A stretch of DNA of 8,360 nucleotides from an uncultured Bacteroidales bacterium (GCA_937877455.1 CALFIU010000140.1:1-8360), one strand, 5' to 3'. Counted from the first letter of the stretch, positions 1-5,693 are shown. Notes: generated from the sequence alone by a model not told the origin. Made by a program: numbers and translations.

Positions 1-983
1 CCGACAATCAATTGTATAGCCTTGTCTATAGCACATCGCAGAAAGTGAATGAAGCTATAGCTCGTCAAGAAAAGATAGTTATAGATTTTATAAATAATTC
101 AGGAAGAGTCTCATCTAACGTGGGGGAGGAGGCTTCTTCGATTGATGTAAAATTCCTGCAAACACTTGGGATTAACCCTAGTTCATTGAAAGGTTTTAGG
201 TTGGCATTTGAAGGTTATACTCCCCAAAAGAGTGAAACTGGATTGGACTACTGGCAACCTGTCATATACATATCTCACCATGAATTAGTCAATCTGCTGA
301 ATCAATTAAAGCATGTAAATGATGAGGTGGATAAACAGTCGGATGACCGAGATGCATACGTCAATGCCATGAAGTCTCTGGCTGCAAGTATGATTGGCGG
401 TGTAAGCGAGGACGAGCTTTTGGAAATGGGAAATGAAGAAATCATGAACATGATAACAGGTCTGAATGTTAAGTCTGAAGCATTGAATTTCCGTCTTGTT
501 GACATTCAAAACAAGAAAAAAGTCAACGAGAAACAAATAGCCGAGTTGAACAAAAAGTTGAAACAAAGCGAGCAAAGCAAACAAATTCCATCAACAAATT
601 CTTCTGCGAAGAAAACAGTTTCGTTGTCAGACAAAATAACCATAAAATCAGTAGAATTGGCAGGAGTTGACAATAATAATAATGTTGCATACGATTTTGG
701 GAAAGTCATTTTTTCGACCAAAACGAATTATATAAGAGTTCGAATGAATTTCAATAGTTCGTTGTCGGGTAAAAAAGAATTTACAGTTAAATTGCTTCGC
801 CGGGACAATAATGGCTATCGTTTATATAACAGTATTACCCAAAAGGTGAAAATGAACTCAAATTCTGTTACTTTTGATAATATAGGACTGCCTGACAAAC
901 AGAAACTGCCATCAGGTAAGTATGTAGTGAAAATACTATGTAAAGATGAGGAATTGAAGTCGGAAGAATTTATAATCTATTAA
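1..983 (+). CDS. Unrecognised coiled-coil protein with C-terminal beta domain (5' partial)
   Basis: The frame is open from base 3 with no convincing start. The first possible start is a TTG at 12, so the gene most likely begins before the window. I do not recognise the family. The first 110 or so visible residues are mixed alpha/beta. A helical region follows, ending in a strongly charged Lys/Gln/Glu-rich stretch (roughly residues 160-195, for example NKKLKQSEQSKQ) that should form a coiled coil. A Ser/Thr-rich linker leads to a C-terminal domain of about 110 residues with alternating hydrophobic residues and a closing SGKYVVKI...EEFIIY pattern, typical of a beta-sandwich. No membrane segment is visible in this part; a signal peptide or domain could lie upstream. 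The gene ends in three consecutive in-frame stops (TAA TAA TGA, 981-989). That it is coding is clear; its role is not inferable. Confidence 0.8.
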   Translation, partial: DNQLYSLVYSTSQKVNEAIARQEKIVIDFINNSGRVSSNVGEEASSIDVKFLQTLGINPSSLKGFRLAFEGYTPQKSETGLDYWQPVIYISHHELVNLLNQLKHVNDEVDKQSDDRDAYVNAMKSLAASMIGGVSEDELLEMGNEEIMNMITGLNVKSEALNFRLVDIQNKKKVNEKQIAELNKKLKQSEQSKQIPSTNSSAKKTVSLSDKITIKSVELAGVDNNNNVAYDFGKVIFSTKTNYIRVRMNFNSSLSGKKEFTVKLLRRDNNGYRLYNSITQKVKMNSNSVTFDNIGLPDKQKLPSGKYVVKILCKDEELKSEEFIIY

Positions 984-1045
984 TAATGAAAATTTTAGCA
1001 TATCTATCAATCACATTTTTTAAATTACCATAAATACCCTTTAAA

Positions 1046-1315
1046 ATGGACGACATTTGTAATTACTGTATAAGAATTCTGTGGTGGTGGGCTAAAAACA
1101 GCCCTTTCAGTTACGGCGAACTTAATGTTTGGCTTTTCATAATCATACAGCCAATGCTGATAATGGCGTTTATGTTTACAACCATATTAGGCTGTCTTAC
1201 AAAAAGCAACCGTGTAAAACGAGTGCTAATAGTTATCACCATAGCCACATTCATTTTGTTTGTGGCAATGACAATTCTGCTGTTCGCAATTCCCCGATTA
1301 AAACAATGTAGGTAG
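1046..1315 (+). CDS. Small two-helix inner-membrane protein, unknown function
   Basis: This 89-residue protein has two strongly hydrophobic segments, at about residues 28-51 (from VWLFIIIQP) and 59-83 (from RVLIVITIA). A short basic loop (TKSNRVKR) separates them, so both ends probably lie on the same side of the membrane; the positive loop favours a cytoplasmic loop. The N-terminus is unusually rich in Cys and Trp (CNYC, WWW), and the end is LLFAIPRLKQCR. The gene starts 62 bp after the preceding gene, so they may be co-transcribed. I recognise no family. The last coding bases (1272-1293) recur almost exactly near the end of a small ORF at 7673-7837, which suggests a shared C-terminal fragment or a recombination scar. 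Confidence 0.65.
   Translation: MDDICNYCIRILWWWAKNSPFSYGELNVWLFIIIQPMLIMAFMFTTILGCLTKSNRVKRVLIVITIATFILFVAMTILLFAIPRLKQCR
1272..1293 (+). repeat. 22-bp repeat, copy 1 (encodes ILLFAIP)
   Basis: These 22 bases match 7791-7812 with one mismatch (A versus C). Both copies lie near the 3' end of a short gene and are read in the same frame, giving ILLFAIP. A match this long is not expected by chance in 8 kb. Confidence 0.75.
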
Positions 1316-1384
1316 AGAAACAATTAGGTAGATGGAACAACTATATGACTCTGTCGACAAACGATTTAACAACACTTATTGAAG

Positions 1385-1414
1385 TTGATTCTATCCGAAA
1401 AAATCATAGATTTA
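1385..1414 (+). promoter_or_regulatory. Bacteroidota-type promoter of the four-helix-bundle gene
   Basis: A TTG at 1385-1387 is followed, after 19 bases, by TAGATTTA at 1407-1414. This is one mismatch from the known Bacteroides consensus (-33 TTG, 19-21 bp, -7 TAnnTTTG). It would start transcription near 1420 and give a leader of roughly 28 nt before the ATG at 1448. The -7 box is inside the segment duplicated at 7000-7085, but the -33 TTG is absent from that copy. Confidence 0.55.
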
Positions 1415-1493
1415 CAGAGCCGTTAATCTGCAAAAAAAGTTAAGACTATGGAACTGAACAACTTCAGCTACTATTGGCTGGACACGTGGGTGC
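1401..1493 (+). repeat. Duplicated segment, intact copy (leader and first codons of four-helix-bundle gene)
   Basis: The -7 box, leader and first ~15 codons of the gene at 1448 recur at 7000-7085 with a few substitutions and two short gaps. Shared blocks include AATCATAGATTTACAGAG and GAACTGAACAACTTC. This copy is the functional one: it keeps the ATG and the open frame. Confidence 0.85.
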
Positions 1494-2188
1494 TTGCCAA
1501 TGTGATACAACTTGCCACACAGGATTTTTGTGTGCGCAACCTTAACCGGACAAACGACCCTTGCGGACGCCAATTCGACCAAATGACACAGGCTGCGCGT
1601 TCTGTGCCTGCTAATATTGCCGAAGGTAACTCTCGCCACTCAACTTCGAAAGAAACCGAAATGAAACTTACCGATGTGGCTCGCGCAAGTCTGTCAGAGT
1701 TAGCTAATGACTACATCAATTGGTTAATGCAACGGGAACAGATACCGTGGACAGTTAAATCGCCGGAACACCAGAAGGTAGCCTTCACCGCCCTCGACCG
1801 CCCAGCCTATAGCGATGATGTTCTACACTCAAGTTGCGTTCACATACTAACGCAAAAGCATAAATTTGATGAATGGCTCAGCTCAAAAGATTCTATCAAA
1901 GAAGCAAATTGTCTGCTTGTGCTATGTAACCGCTTGATAATGATGCTTGGCAAACATATTGGCAAACAACTTGAAAACTTTCGTCGCGAAGGCGGATTTA
2001 CCGAAGCATTAACCGCCGAAAGGCTTGCTTTCCGTGCAGAGCAAAGCGTACTGGCTGGTGCCCCAAACTGCCCGAAATGCGGCAAAATAATGGTAAAGCG
2101 CACGGCAAGTAGAGGCATCAATTCGGGCAAAGAATTCTGGAGTTGCAGTGGTTACCCTAAATGCAACGGCACACGGAAGATGGAGTAG
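1448..2188 (+). CDS. Four-helix-bundle protein with C-terminal topoisomerase-type zinc finger
   Basis: The 246-residue protein has two parts. Residues ~15-200 form an all-helical region with the hallmark RSVPANIAEGNSR (51-63) of the four-helix-bundle / 23S rRNA intervening-sequence (S23) protein family. A helical 'suffix' typical of the longer Bacteroidota members follows. Residues 208-239 form a four-Cys zinc ribbon (CPKC, C208/C211, then WSCSGYPKC, C233/C239) like the DNA-binding ribbons at the C-terminus of type IA topoisomerases. The biochemical role of the family is not established; the ribbon suggests nucleic-acid binding, which is inference. The ATG at 1448 fits the promoter 34 bp upstream and the start of similarity in the decayed copy. 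The family identification is strong; the function is open. Confidence 0.88.
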   Translation: MELNNFSYYWLDTWVLANVIQLATQDFCVRNLNRTNDPCGRQFDQMTQAARSVPANIAEGNSRHSTSKETEMKLTDVARASLSELANDYINWLMQREQIPWTVKSPEHQKVAFTALDRPAYSDDVLHSSCVHILTQKHKFDEWLSSKDSIKEANCLLVLCNRLIMMLGKHIGKQLENFRREGGFTEALTAERLAFRAEQSVLAGAPNCPKCGKIMVKRTASRGINSGKEFWSCSGYPKCNGTRKME

Positions 2189-2215
2189 CGAGACGGCATC
2201 AAGTCGACGAGATGG

Positions 2216-2252
2216 ACGTTACTACGTAACGACGTAAAAAACATAGTAACGT
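2216..2252 (+). terminator. Inverted repeat after the four-helix-bundle gene, possible weak terminator
   Basis: ACGTTACTA (2216-2224) is perfectly complementary to TAGTAACGT (2244-2252), and TAAATAAAAATTTT follows. Inside, CGTTAC (2217-2222) can instead pair with GTAACG (2226-2231), so two hairpins compete. The lack of a clean T-run makes terminator function uncertain; it could also be a protein-binding palindrome. Confidence 0.35.
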
Positions 2253-2358
2253 TAAATAAAAATTTTGCCCAAAGATTCGTTCGTTATGACGGACAATTGC
2301 TTAAACCAAGATACGGCAGTTGAAACCGTCGAGTTGAACATTGCTGATTGATGCATTC

Positions 2359-2391
2359 AGTTCCCCAAAATAACCCAACCCTTGGGGAATT
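2359..2391 (+). repeat. Hairpin repeat, copy 1
   Basis: The arms TTCCCCAA (2361-2368) and TTGGGGAA (2382-2389) enclose a 13-base loop containing two CCC runs. The core 2361-2391 is identical to 7906-7936. Here the arm extends by a G-U and an A-U pair (2360/2390 and 2359/2391), where the other copy has two A-U pairs, so pairing is kept as RNA. No T-run follows, so it is not an ordinary intrinsic terminator. Confidence 0.85.
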
Positions 2392-2433
2392 TGCCTCGGC
2401 CAATAAATAATAGAAATTCGTTGCATTTTTTTG

Positions 2434-2441
2434 TATATTTG
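2434..2441 (+). promoter_or_regulatory. -7 box upstream of the mntA-hepT pair
   Basis: TATATTTG fits the Bacteroides -7 consensus TAnnTTTG exactly and lies 23 bp before the mntA start, giving a short leader. I see no TTG at the usual 19-21 bp distance upstream; the nearest (2421-2423) is only 10 bp away. Confidence 0.45.
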
Positions 2442-2464
2442 TAACAGTCAAAACAATTTACGCG

Positions 2465-2761
2465 ATGGACACGCCTACAATGATACGATTATTAGCCGAC
2501 TACTTTAAGACACAACCAGTGCTGAAGGCTTGGCTTTTTGGCTCGTTTGCCCGTGGCGAAGAACAACCCGATAGCGATGTGGACATACTTGTAGCACTCG
2601 ACTACTCGCAGCCCGTCGGACTGGAATTTTTTGGAATGTATGAAGATTTGCGGACAATGTTAGGTCGGAATGTCGATTTGGTTTCAGAGCCAACACTGGC
2701 AGGATTTGCAAGAAACAGTGTTGAACATGACAAGCGTTTGATTTATGAGAGAACATCTTAA
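2465..2761 (+). CDS. mntA: MntA-type antitoxin, minimal nucleotidyltransferase
   Basis: This 98-residue minimal nucleotidyltransferase has the catalytic signature GSX10DXD intact: G26-S27, ten residues, then D38-V-D40, with a likely third metal ligand at D71 (RNVDLV). In characterised MntA-HepT systems this enzyme transfers AMP from ATP to a tyrosine next to the active site of the HEPN toxin and so silences it. The next gene is the matching HEPN protein, read in another frame and overlapping by 17 bp. That overlap implies coupled translation. The length is normal for solo MNT proteins, and the ATG is the first in frame, 23 bp after a -7 box. The family call is very secure. That this pair works as a toxin-antitoxin module is inferred from motifs and arrangement. 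Confidence 0.92.
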   Translation: MDTPTMIRLLADYFKTQPVLKAWLFGSFARGEEQPDSDVDILVALDYSQPVGLEFFGMYEDLRTMLGRNVDLVSEPTLAGFARNSVEHDKRLIYERTS

Positions 2762-3116
2762 AGACAAAGAAAGGCTCAACCATATCATTGATGCCATTGA
2801 TAGAATAATCAGATACACGGCAGGTAAAACACATAGTGATATTGTTGAGGATGATATGATGTATTATGCTATTGTCAAAAACATTGAAATAATTGGCGAA
2901 GCGGCCAATATGCTGACGAACCAATTTGTCGAAATTCATTCTGAAACACCGTGGAAAAGAATCCGTGGAATGAGAAATTATATCGTACACGAATATTTTC
3001 AGATAGATGATTCTGTCGTGTGGTCGGTGATACAAAACGATTTGCAACCACTACGCCAACAAGTTGAGCGTTATCTTGCCGAAACCGACTGGCAACAATG
3101 GGAACAGAACGAATAA
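2745..3116 (+). CDS. hepT: HepT-type HEPN ribonuclease toxin (DUF86 family)
   Basis: The 123-residue, all-helical HEPN protein has its catalytic motif RX4HXY intact: R77-NYIV-H82-E-Y84. In HepT homologues the Arg and His carry out metal-independent RNA cleavage, and the Tyr is AMPylated by the partner nucleotidyltransferase. Other typical family features are the helix VKNIEIIGEAANML (45-58) and the segment PWKRIRGMRNYIVHEY. The start at 2745 overlaps the end of mntA by 17 bp, the usual arrangement with the antitoxin gene first. No further gene appears to follow in the operon; an AT-rich inverted repeat (AAATAAT/ATTATTT, 3139-3160) might end the transcript weakly. All key residues are present, so the module is likely active. 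Confidence 0.92.
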   Translation: MREHLKDKERLNHIIDAIDRIIRYTAGKTHSDIVEDDMMYYAIVKNIEIIGEAANMLTNQFVEIHSETPWKRIRGMRNYIVHEYFQIDDSVVWSVIQNDLQPLRQQVERYLAETDWQQWEQNE

Positions 3117-3177
3117 TTTTACCCAAAAACAGAAAGGAAAATAATAATAAAAAATTATTTGCCTAATTGCCAGATAT

Positions 3178-3211
3178 TTACATTTTTAGTTTTTGCTTGC
3201 GTAAAATGTAA
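3178..3211. repeat. Perfect 9-bp inverted repeat overlapping the ncRNA promoter region
   Basis: TTACATTTT (3178-3186) and AAAATGTAA (3203-3211) are perfectly complementary with 16 bases between. The right arm ends 13 bp before the -7 box at 3225. The position suggests a repressor or activator site; it is too AT-rich to be a strong terminator for hepT. Confidence 0.4.
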
Positions 3212-3224
3212 TAATCATTTTTTC

Positions 3225-3232
3225 TACATTTG
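3225..3232 (+). promoter_or_regulatory. -7 box for the predicted structured RNA
   Basis: TACATTTG matches the TAnnTTTG consensus exactly. Transcription would start a few bases downstream, at about 3237-3240, where the first strong hairpin begins. The nearest upstream TTG (3197-3199) is 25 bp away, longer than usual, so the -33 element is uncertain. Confidence 0.5.
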
Positions 3233-3237
3233 TCGAA

Positions 3238-3560
3238 GCCTGCGCTGGTGTCTTGCAAAAGACGGGCAGTGTGGGTGTACATATTAGGAAAGACGTTTGC
3301 TTGACGTTTTTTTTTGACGTTTCAGAATCTCGCAAGTTTTGGAATCACCTGTCAAAGAGAAAGCAATTGTGAACGCCTACATGAGTTATGCAATGATTGT
3401 AAATTGTTGCAGTTAATGATGTTATCATAATACATTACTGCATTTCATTTTACATAATTCATAATAGTGTGGGTATTCGCGTTGCTCAATCTTACAGGTG
3501 ATGGCAATGCGAGAGCCCTGAAACGTGGGATATGAGTAACAGAATTCCCACGTTTTTTTT
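3238..3560 (+). ncRNA. Predicted structured noncoding RNA of about 320 nt, family not recognised
   Basis: No credible protein frame crosses this stretch, but it folds densely. (1) CCTGCGCTG (3239-3247) pairs with CAGTGTGGG (3267-3275), enclosing GTCTT-GCAA-AAGAC (3250-3263), a hairpin closed by a GNRA-type tetraloop. (2) An irregular hairpin spans about 3393-3462: ATGA/TCAT, TGTAAA/TTTACA (3398-3403/3449-3454) and TGCAGT-bulge-AATG with CATTACTGCA (3408-3418/3433-3442). (3) GGGT (3471-3474) plus TCGCGTTGC (3477-3485) pairs with GCAATGCGA (3504-3512) plus GCCC (3515-3518). (4) The loop of that hairpin (ACAGGTGA, 3494-3501) is complementary to TCACCTGT (3345-3352), making a pseudoknot. (5) ACGTTTCAG (3317-3325) is complementary to CTGAAACGT (3518-3526). 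An exact -7 box lies just upstream and a strong terminator ends it. It lacks the conserved cores of RNase P RNA and tmRNA. It could alternatively be a long leader controlling downstream sequence. Confidence 0.6.
3521..3560 (+). terminator. Strong intrinsic terminator of the structured RNA
   Basis: AAACGTGGGA (3521-3530) and TCCCACGTTT (3546-3555) form a perfect 10-bp stem with a 15-base loop. A run of eight T (3553-3560) follows. It is the clearest terminator in the window. Its left arm can alternatively pair with 3317-3325. Confidence 0.88.
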
Positions 3561-3597
3561 GCCCTTAAGCGTGGTGAGTCTATTGTAGTTAAAGGGC
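3561..3597. repeat. Imperfect inverted repeat after the terminator
   Basis: GCCCTT (3561-3566) pairs with AAGGGC (3592-3597), with possible extension into the neighbouring AA/TTA bases. It directly abuts the T-run of the terminator. Its function is unknown; it could be a second weak hairpin of the same transcript. Confidence 0.3.
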
Positions 3598-3610
3598 TTA
3601 TGAATTATGT

Positions 3611-3733
3611 ATGAATAAAATAGCTTTAATTTTTGATGCGATGGTTCTACTATCGCCAGCTGAATGTTCGCCACAACGGACAAAAACAGAGTTTGACACT
3701 GCGTCTATTACCACAGTTGCTGAACCAATGTAA
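3611..3733 (+). pseudogene. Probable decayed small lipoprotein gene (40 codons)
   Basis: The frame starts MNKIALIFDAMVLLSPAEC and continues with SPQRTKTEFDTASITTVAE before a stop at 3731. The shape strongly recalls the small Bacteroidota lipoproteins with a signal of the form MKKIALIFAAMVLLS..AC followed by a Ser/Thr/Glu-rich tail. Compared with such a signal, an Asp sits in the hydrophobic core (residue 9), and Pro and Glu stand in the lipobox (PAEC, where -1 should be Ala/Gly/Ser). The tail is also short. These look like inactivating changes, so I call it a remnant; an intact but divergent small ORF is the alternative. A 43-codon frame overlapping it (3636-3767) is probably its shadow. No family assignment is possible from this alone. 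Confidence 0.35.
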
Positions 3734-3831
3734 AATTATATCGGGAAACTCTGATAGTGTGAATTAATGAAGTAGGCAATGCAAATGACCTACAATTTAT
3801 GTTATGGAATATTTATAAAAAAAATAAGATT

Positions 3832-4401
3832 ATGGGATTATTTTCATTTTTTAGAAAAACAAATGAAGCAAATATGGATGATCAACAAAATCCATATAAG
3901 GAGTCTACACAAAATTCTAACAATAACAAGGTTGATGCCAACGATAATGTAACAATTGTAAACATTGGTACAGGCTATCCAATTGATGTGGTGTATAGTT
4001 ATTTGCGTAAGAATTTTGATAATCAAGGGTATGACGATGCAATGGCAAATCATGACGCTTCGTACATGAATTTGGGAAAACTACAGATTGAAAACCATTT
4101 GCGAGTGTTATTTAAACAAGTTACTCAAAAATACAACGATGAAATTGTAAGACTTGAACCGATAATTGATAGTACAAGAGCAATGCTTATGGCTGATCAT
4201 GCGGCGCAATTGGAATCAAGACTTAGGACTTACAAAGCGCATATTGCTGAAATAGATAAACTTAAACAAAACCTCGACAATAAAACGCAAGAGATGACCA
4301 CAATGTTGATGTCGTATGAACGTGGTTTTCAAAGGGGAATGGCGGCAATAATAGATGGCATATTAAATAACTTAAATACCCATGGCAATGAAGAACAATA
4401 A
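3832..4401 (+). CDS. Helical cytoplasmic protein, partner of the DUF4407 membrane protein
   Basis: The chosen start is the ATG at 3832 (MGLFSFFRK), giving 189 residues. An in-frame ATG at 3799 would add 11 residues (MLWNIYKKNKI) and cannot be excluded. Residues 10-40 are a polar Asn/Gln/Asp-rich, probably disordered segment. Residues ~42-95 contain a more conserved-looking part (TIVNIGTGYPIDVVYSYLRK). Residues ~95-160 are long amphipathic helices of coiled-coil character, followed by a final helix (RGMAAIIDGILNN). There is no signal peptide or membrane segment, so it is likely cytoplasmic; the short hydrophobic start GLFSFF could touch the membrane. The gene overlaps the DUF4407 gene by 20 bp, so the two are almost certainly co-translated and the products probably interact. 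I recognise no family. The gene is AT-rich compared with ssb. Confidence 0.8.
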   Translation: MGLFSFFRKTNEANMDDQQNPYKESTQNSNNNKVDANDNVTIVNIGTGYPIDVVYSYLRKNFDNQGYDDAMANHDASYMNLGKLQIENHLRVLFKQVTQKYNDEIVRLEPIIDSTRAMLMADHAAQLESRLRTYKAHIAEIDKLKQNLDNKTQEMTTMLMSYERGFQRGMAAIIDGILNNLNTHGNEEQ

Positions 4402-5377
4402 GATATTCACAAAGTTATGTTGCCTAATCATAGGTTGGAATCCTTCTATATTAGCTGAATGTGGAGAGGCAAGCTACCGTGCGTTAAAAAAATATATGTC
4501 TGCCATAACAATTATGGCTATAATATGGGGAACAATAGGATTCTTATTTGCTGATAGATATATTGGTGTTGCTGCAACGTATGTTAAAATCATTGTTTCG
4601 TTAATTTTCATCACAATTGTAGTCTGTGTTGAACGATTCATCATTTTAAAAGTTGGCAAATCGTATTTTGTTGGCATAATGCGAATTGTTTTAGCTTTTC
4701 TGATGGCAACTCTTGGCGCAACTATATTTGACCAAATGATTTTTAAAAACGACCTTGATGTGAAGATGACAAAAGCGCGTGATGTAGAGGCCAATGAGCT
4801 ACTAAATATTCGTACAATATTGATTAACAAGCAAATATCCGAGAATCAAAAATATATTGACTCAATAGGTCGTAAATACGAGCAAACATTGTCGGAGGCT
4901 AATGCTAAGCCATTTATAACAAGTGTCAATACTACGCAGGAGCAAGTATTAATAGGACAAGATTCTCTTGGCAATAATATATATGAAAGAAGGACTAATT
5001 TTAATAAGACTCAGATTCCCAACCCCAAATATCAACAAGCTCAAGAATTAGCGAAACTTCGCGATAAATATATAGAACAGGGACAGAATCTGAATAAAGA
5101 TTTGATGGAACTTGACGGAACTATTCGCACTGAAATGGCTAATAAACCAAGGGGTTTTCTTGAAGAGCTTAAGGTACTTTTCCGCGAAATAATTTTTAAA
5201 GATAAAATTGCGGCAGGGTTCTATCTTATACTTTTCTTGTTTATGTTAAGCCTTGAACTGCTTGTTGTCTCAAGCAAACTAAGTGAAACAACGTGCGACT
5301 ATGATTTAATTGTTGAACATCAACTCAAAGTAAAGGAAGCTACACTTAGGCGGACACAAGAGCAACTAATAAAATAG
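4382..5377 (+). CDS. DUF4407 domain membrane protein
   Basis: The 331-residue protein has the layout known for DUF4407. A short cytoplasmic start contains a motif-like NPSILAECGEASYRALKKY (20-38). Three membrane segments follow at about 39-56, 63-82 and 98-117. Next is a large soluble, mostly helical and charged domain of about 155 residues (120-275) with coiled-coil character. The fourth membrane segment is at about 276-297, and a short helical tail rich in Lys/Arg/Gln ends the protein. The even number of segments places both ends and the middle domain on the same side, probably the cytoplasm given the adjacent basic residues. The function of DUF4407 is unknown. The gene overlaps the helical-protein gene before it by 20 bp. 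A second ATG two codons downstream (4388) is an equally possible start. The family assignment is from recognised layout and motifs, not a search. Confidence 0.82.
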   Translation: MAMKNNKIFTKLCCLIIGWNPSILAECGEASYRALKKYMSAITIMAIIWGTIGFLFADRYIGVAATYVKIIVSLIFITIVVCVERFIILKVGKSYFVGIMRIVLAFLMATLGATIFDQMIFKNDLDVKMTKARDVEANELLNIRTILINKQISENQKYIDSIGRKYEQTLSEANAKPFITSVNTTQEQVLIGQDSLGNNIYERRTNFNKTQIPNPKYQQAQELAKLRDKYIEQGQNLNKDLMELDGTIRTEMANKPRGFLEELKVLFREIIFKDKIAAGFYLILFLFMLSLELLVVSSKLSETTCDYDLIVEHQLKVKEATLRRTQEQLIK

Positions 5378-5428
5378 TTTTTGATAGTGTTGTTTCTGAA
5401 TAATCAATCATTGCCAGATAAACTTAAA

Positions 5429-5665
5429 ATGAAAGCGCATTATTTTTATCCGAAAGCAATCTCTTTTTATGCTATCTTGCTTTTAATCATTATCTTCTGC
5501 AATTGTTCAAATCGACAGGAAGTTTATATTACGCCAAATGGCGGGCGCTATCACCATCAGTGGTGTATAACCATACAAAAAAGTCATAATACAGAAGCGG
5601 TAACTAAGGCAAAGGCGATAAAAATGGGTAAGACACCATGCAAAGTCTGTTTTTCAGAAGATTAA
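5429..5665 (+). CDS. Small membrane-anchored protein with Ada-like Cys/His metal motif
   Basis: Starting at the ATG at 5429 gives 78 residues. An in-frame ATG at 5381 would add 16 unsignal-like residues and is less likely. Residues 1-26 are a signal or anchor with a hydrophobic core (AILLLIIIFCNC). Cys26 followed by Ser-Asn could be a lipidation site, though the lipobox is imperfect. The mature part is a compact motif: VYITPNGGRYHHQWC...AKAIKMGKTPCKVC. This pattern of YxTxxGxxYHxxxC followed by PCxxC is known from Ada-like metal-binding segments appended to bacterial nucleases and found alone in small secreted proteins. Likely ligands are H42/H43, C46, C71 and C74. Binding of zinc is inference. 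It sits 51 bp after the DUF4407 gene and 28 bp before the CAP gene, consistent with one operon. Confidence 0.78.
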   Translation: MKAHYFYPKAISFYAILLLIIIFCNCSNRQEVYITPNGGRYHHQWCITIQKSHNTEAVTKAKAIKMGKTPCKVCFSED

Positions 5666-5693
5666 AATCACTATCTTCACGCAAAACATCGGT

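Larger units (their letters stand above)
2189..2464. other. Noncoding gap between the four-helix-bundle gene and the toxin-antitoxin pair
   Basis: The gap holds a nested inverted repeat (2216-2252), a hairpin repeat shared with the ssb upstream region (2359-2391) and a -7 box (2434-2441). The only other open frame is a 21-codon one at 2286-2351, for which I see no support. Confidence 0.6.

Noticed and set aside
986..1033. 15-codon frame MKILAYLSITFFKLP
   Set aside because: It resembles the start of a signal peptide but is too short and has no continuation in any frame.
2286..2351. 21-codon frame before the first hairpin repeat
   Set aside because: There is no start signal, no recognisable content and chance-level length.
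3305..3430. Open frame of about 40 codons across the predicted RNA
   Set aside because: It lacks an ATG until its last codons, has odd Cys-rich composition, and the stretch is better explained by RNA structure.
3285..3550. Possible RNase P RNA, from AGGAAAGACG at 3287-3296 and ACAGAA near 3540
   Set aside because: The diagnostic AGGAAAGTCC core is not matched beyond its first bases, the second piece lies in a terminator loop, and the required long-range P4 pairing is absent.
3238..3560. Possible tmRNA
   Set aside because: There is no tRNA-like acceptor end, no CCA and no tag-peptide frame ending in Ala-Leu-Ala-Ala.
3636..3767. 43-codon frame beginning MRWFYYRQLNVRHN
   Set aside because: It overlaps in another frame the lipoprotein-like frame at 3611, which has a better start and recognisable signal form. 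I recognise no family for it, though it cannot be fully excluded.
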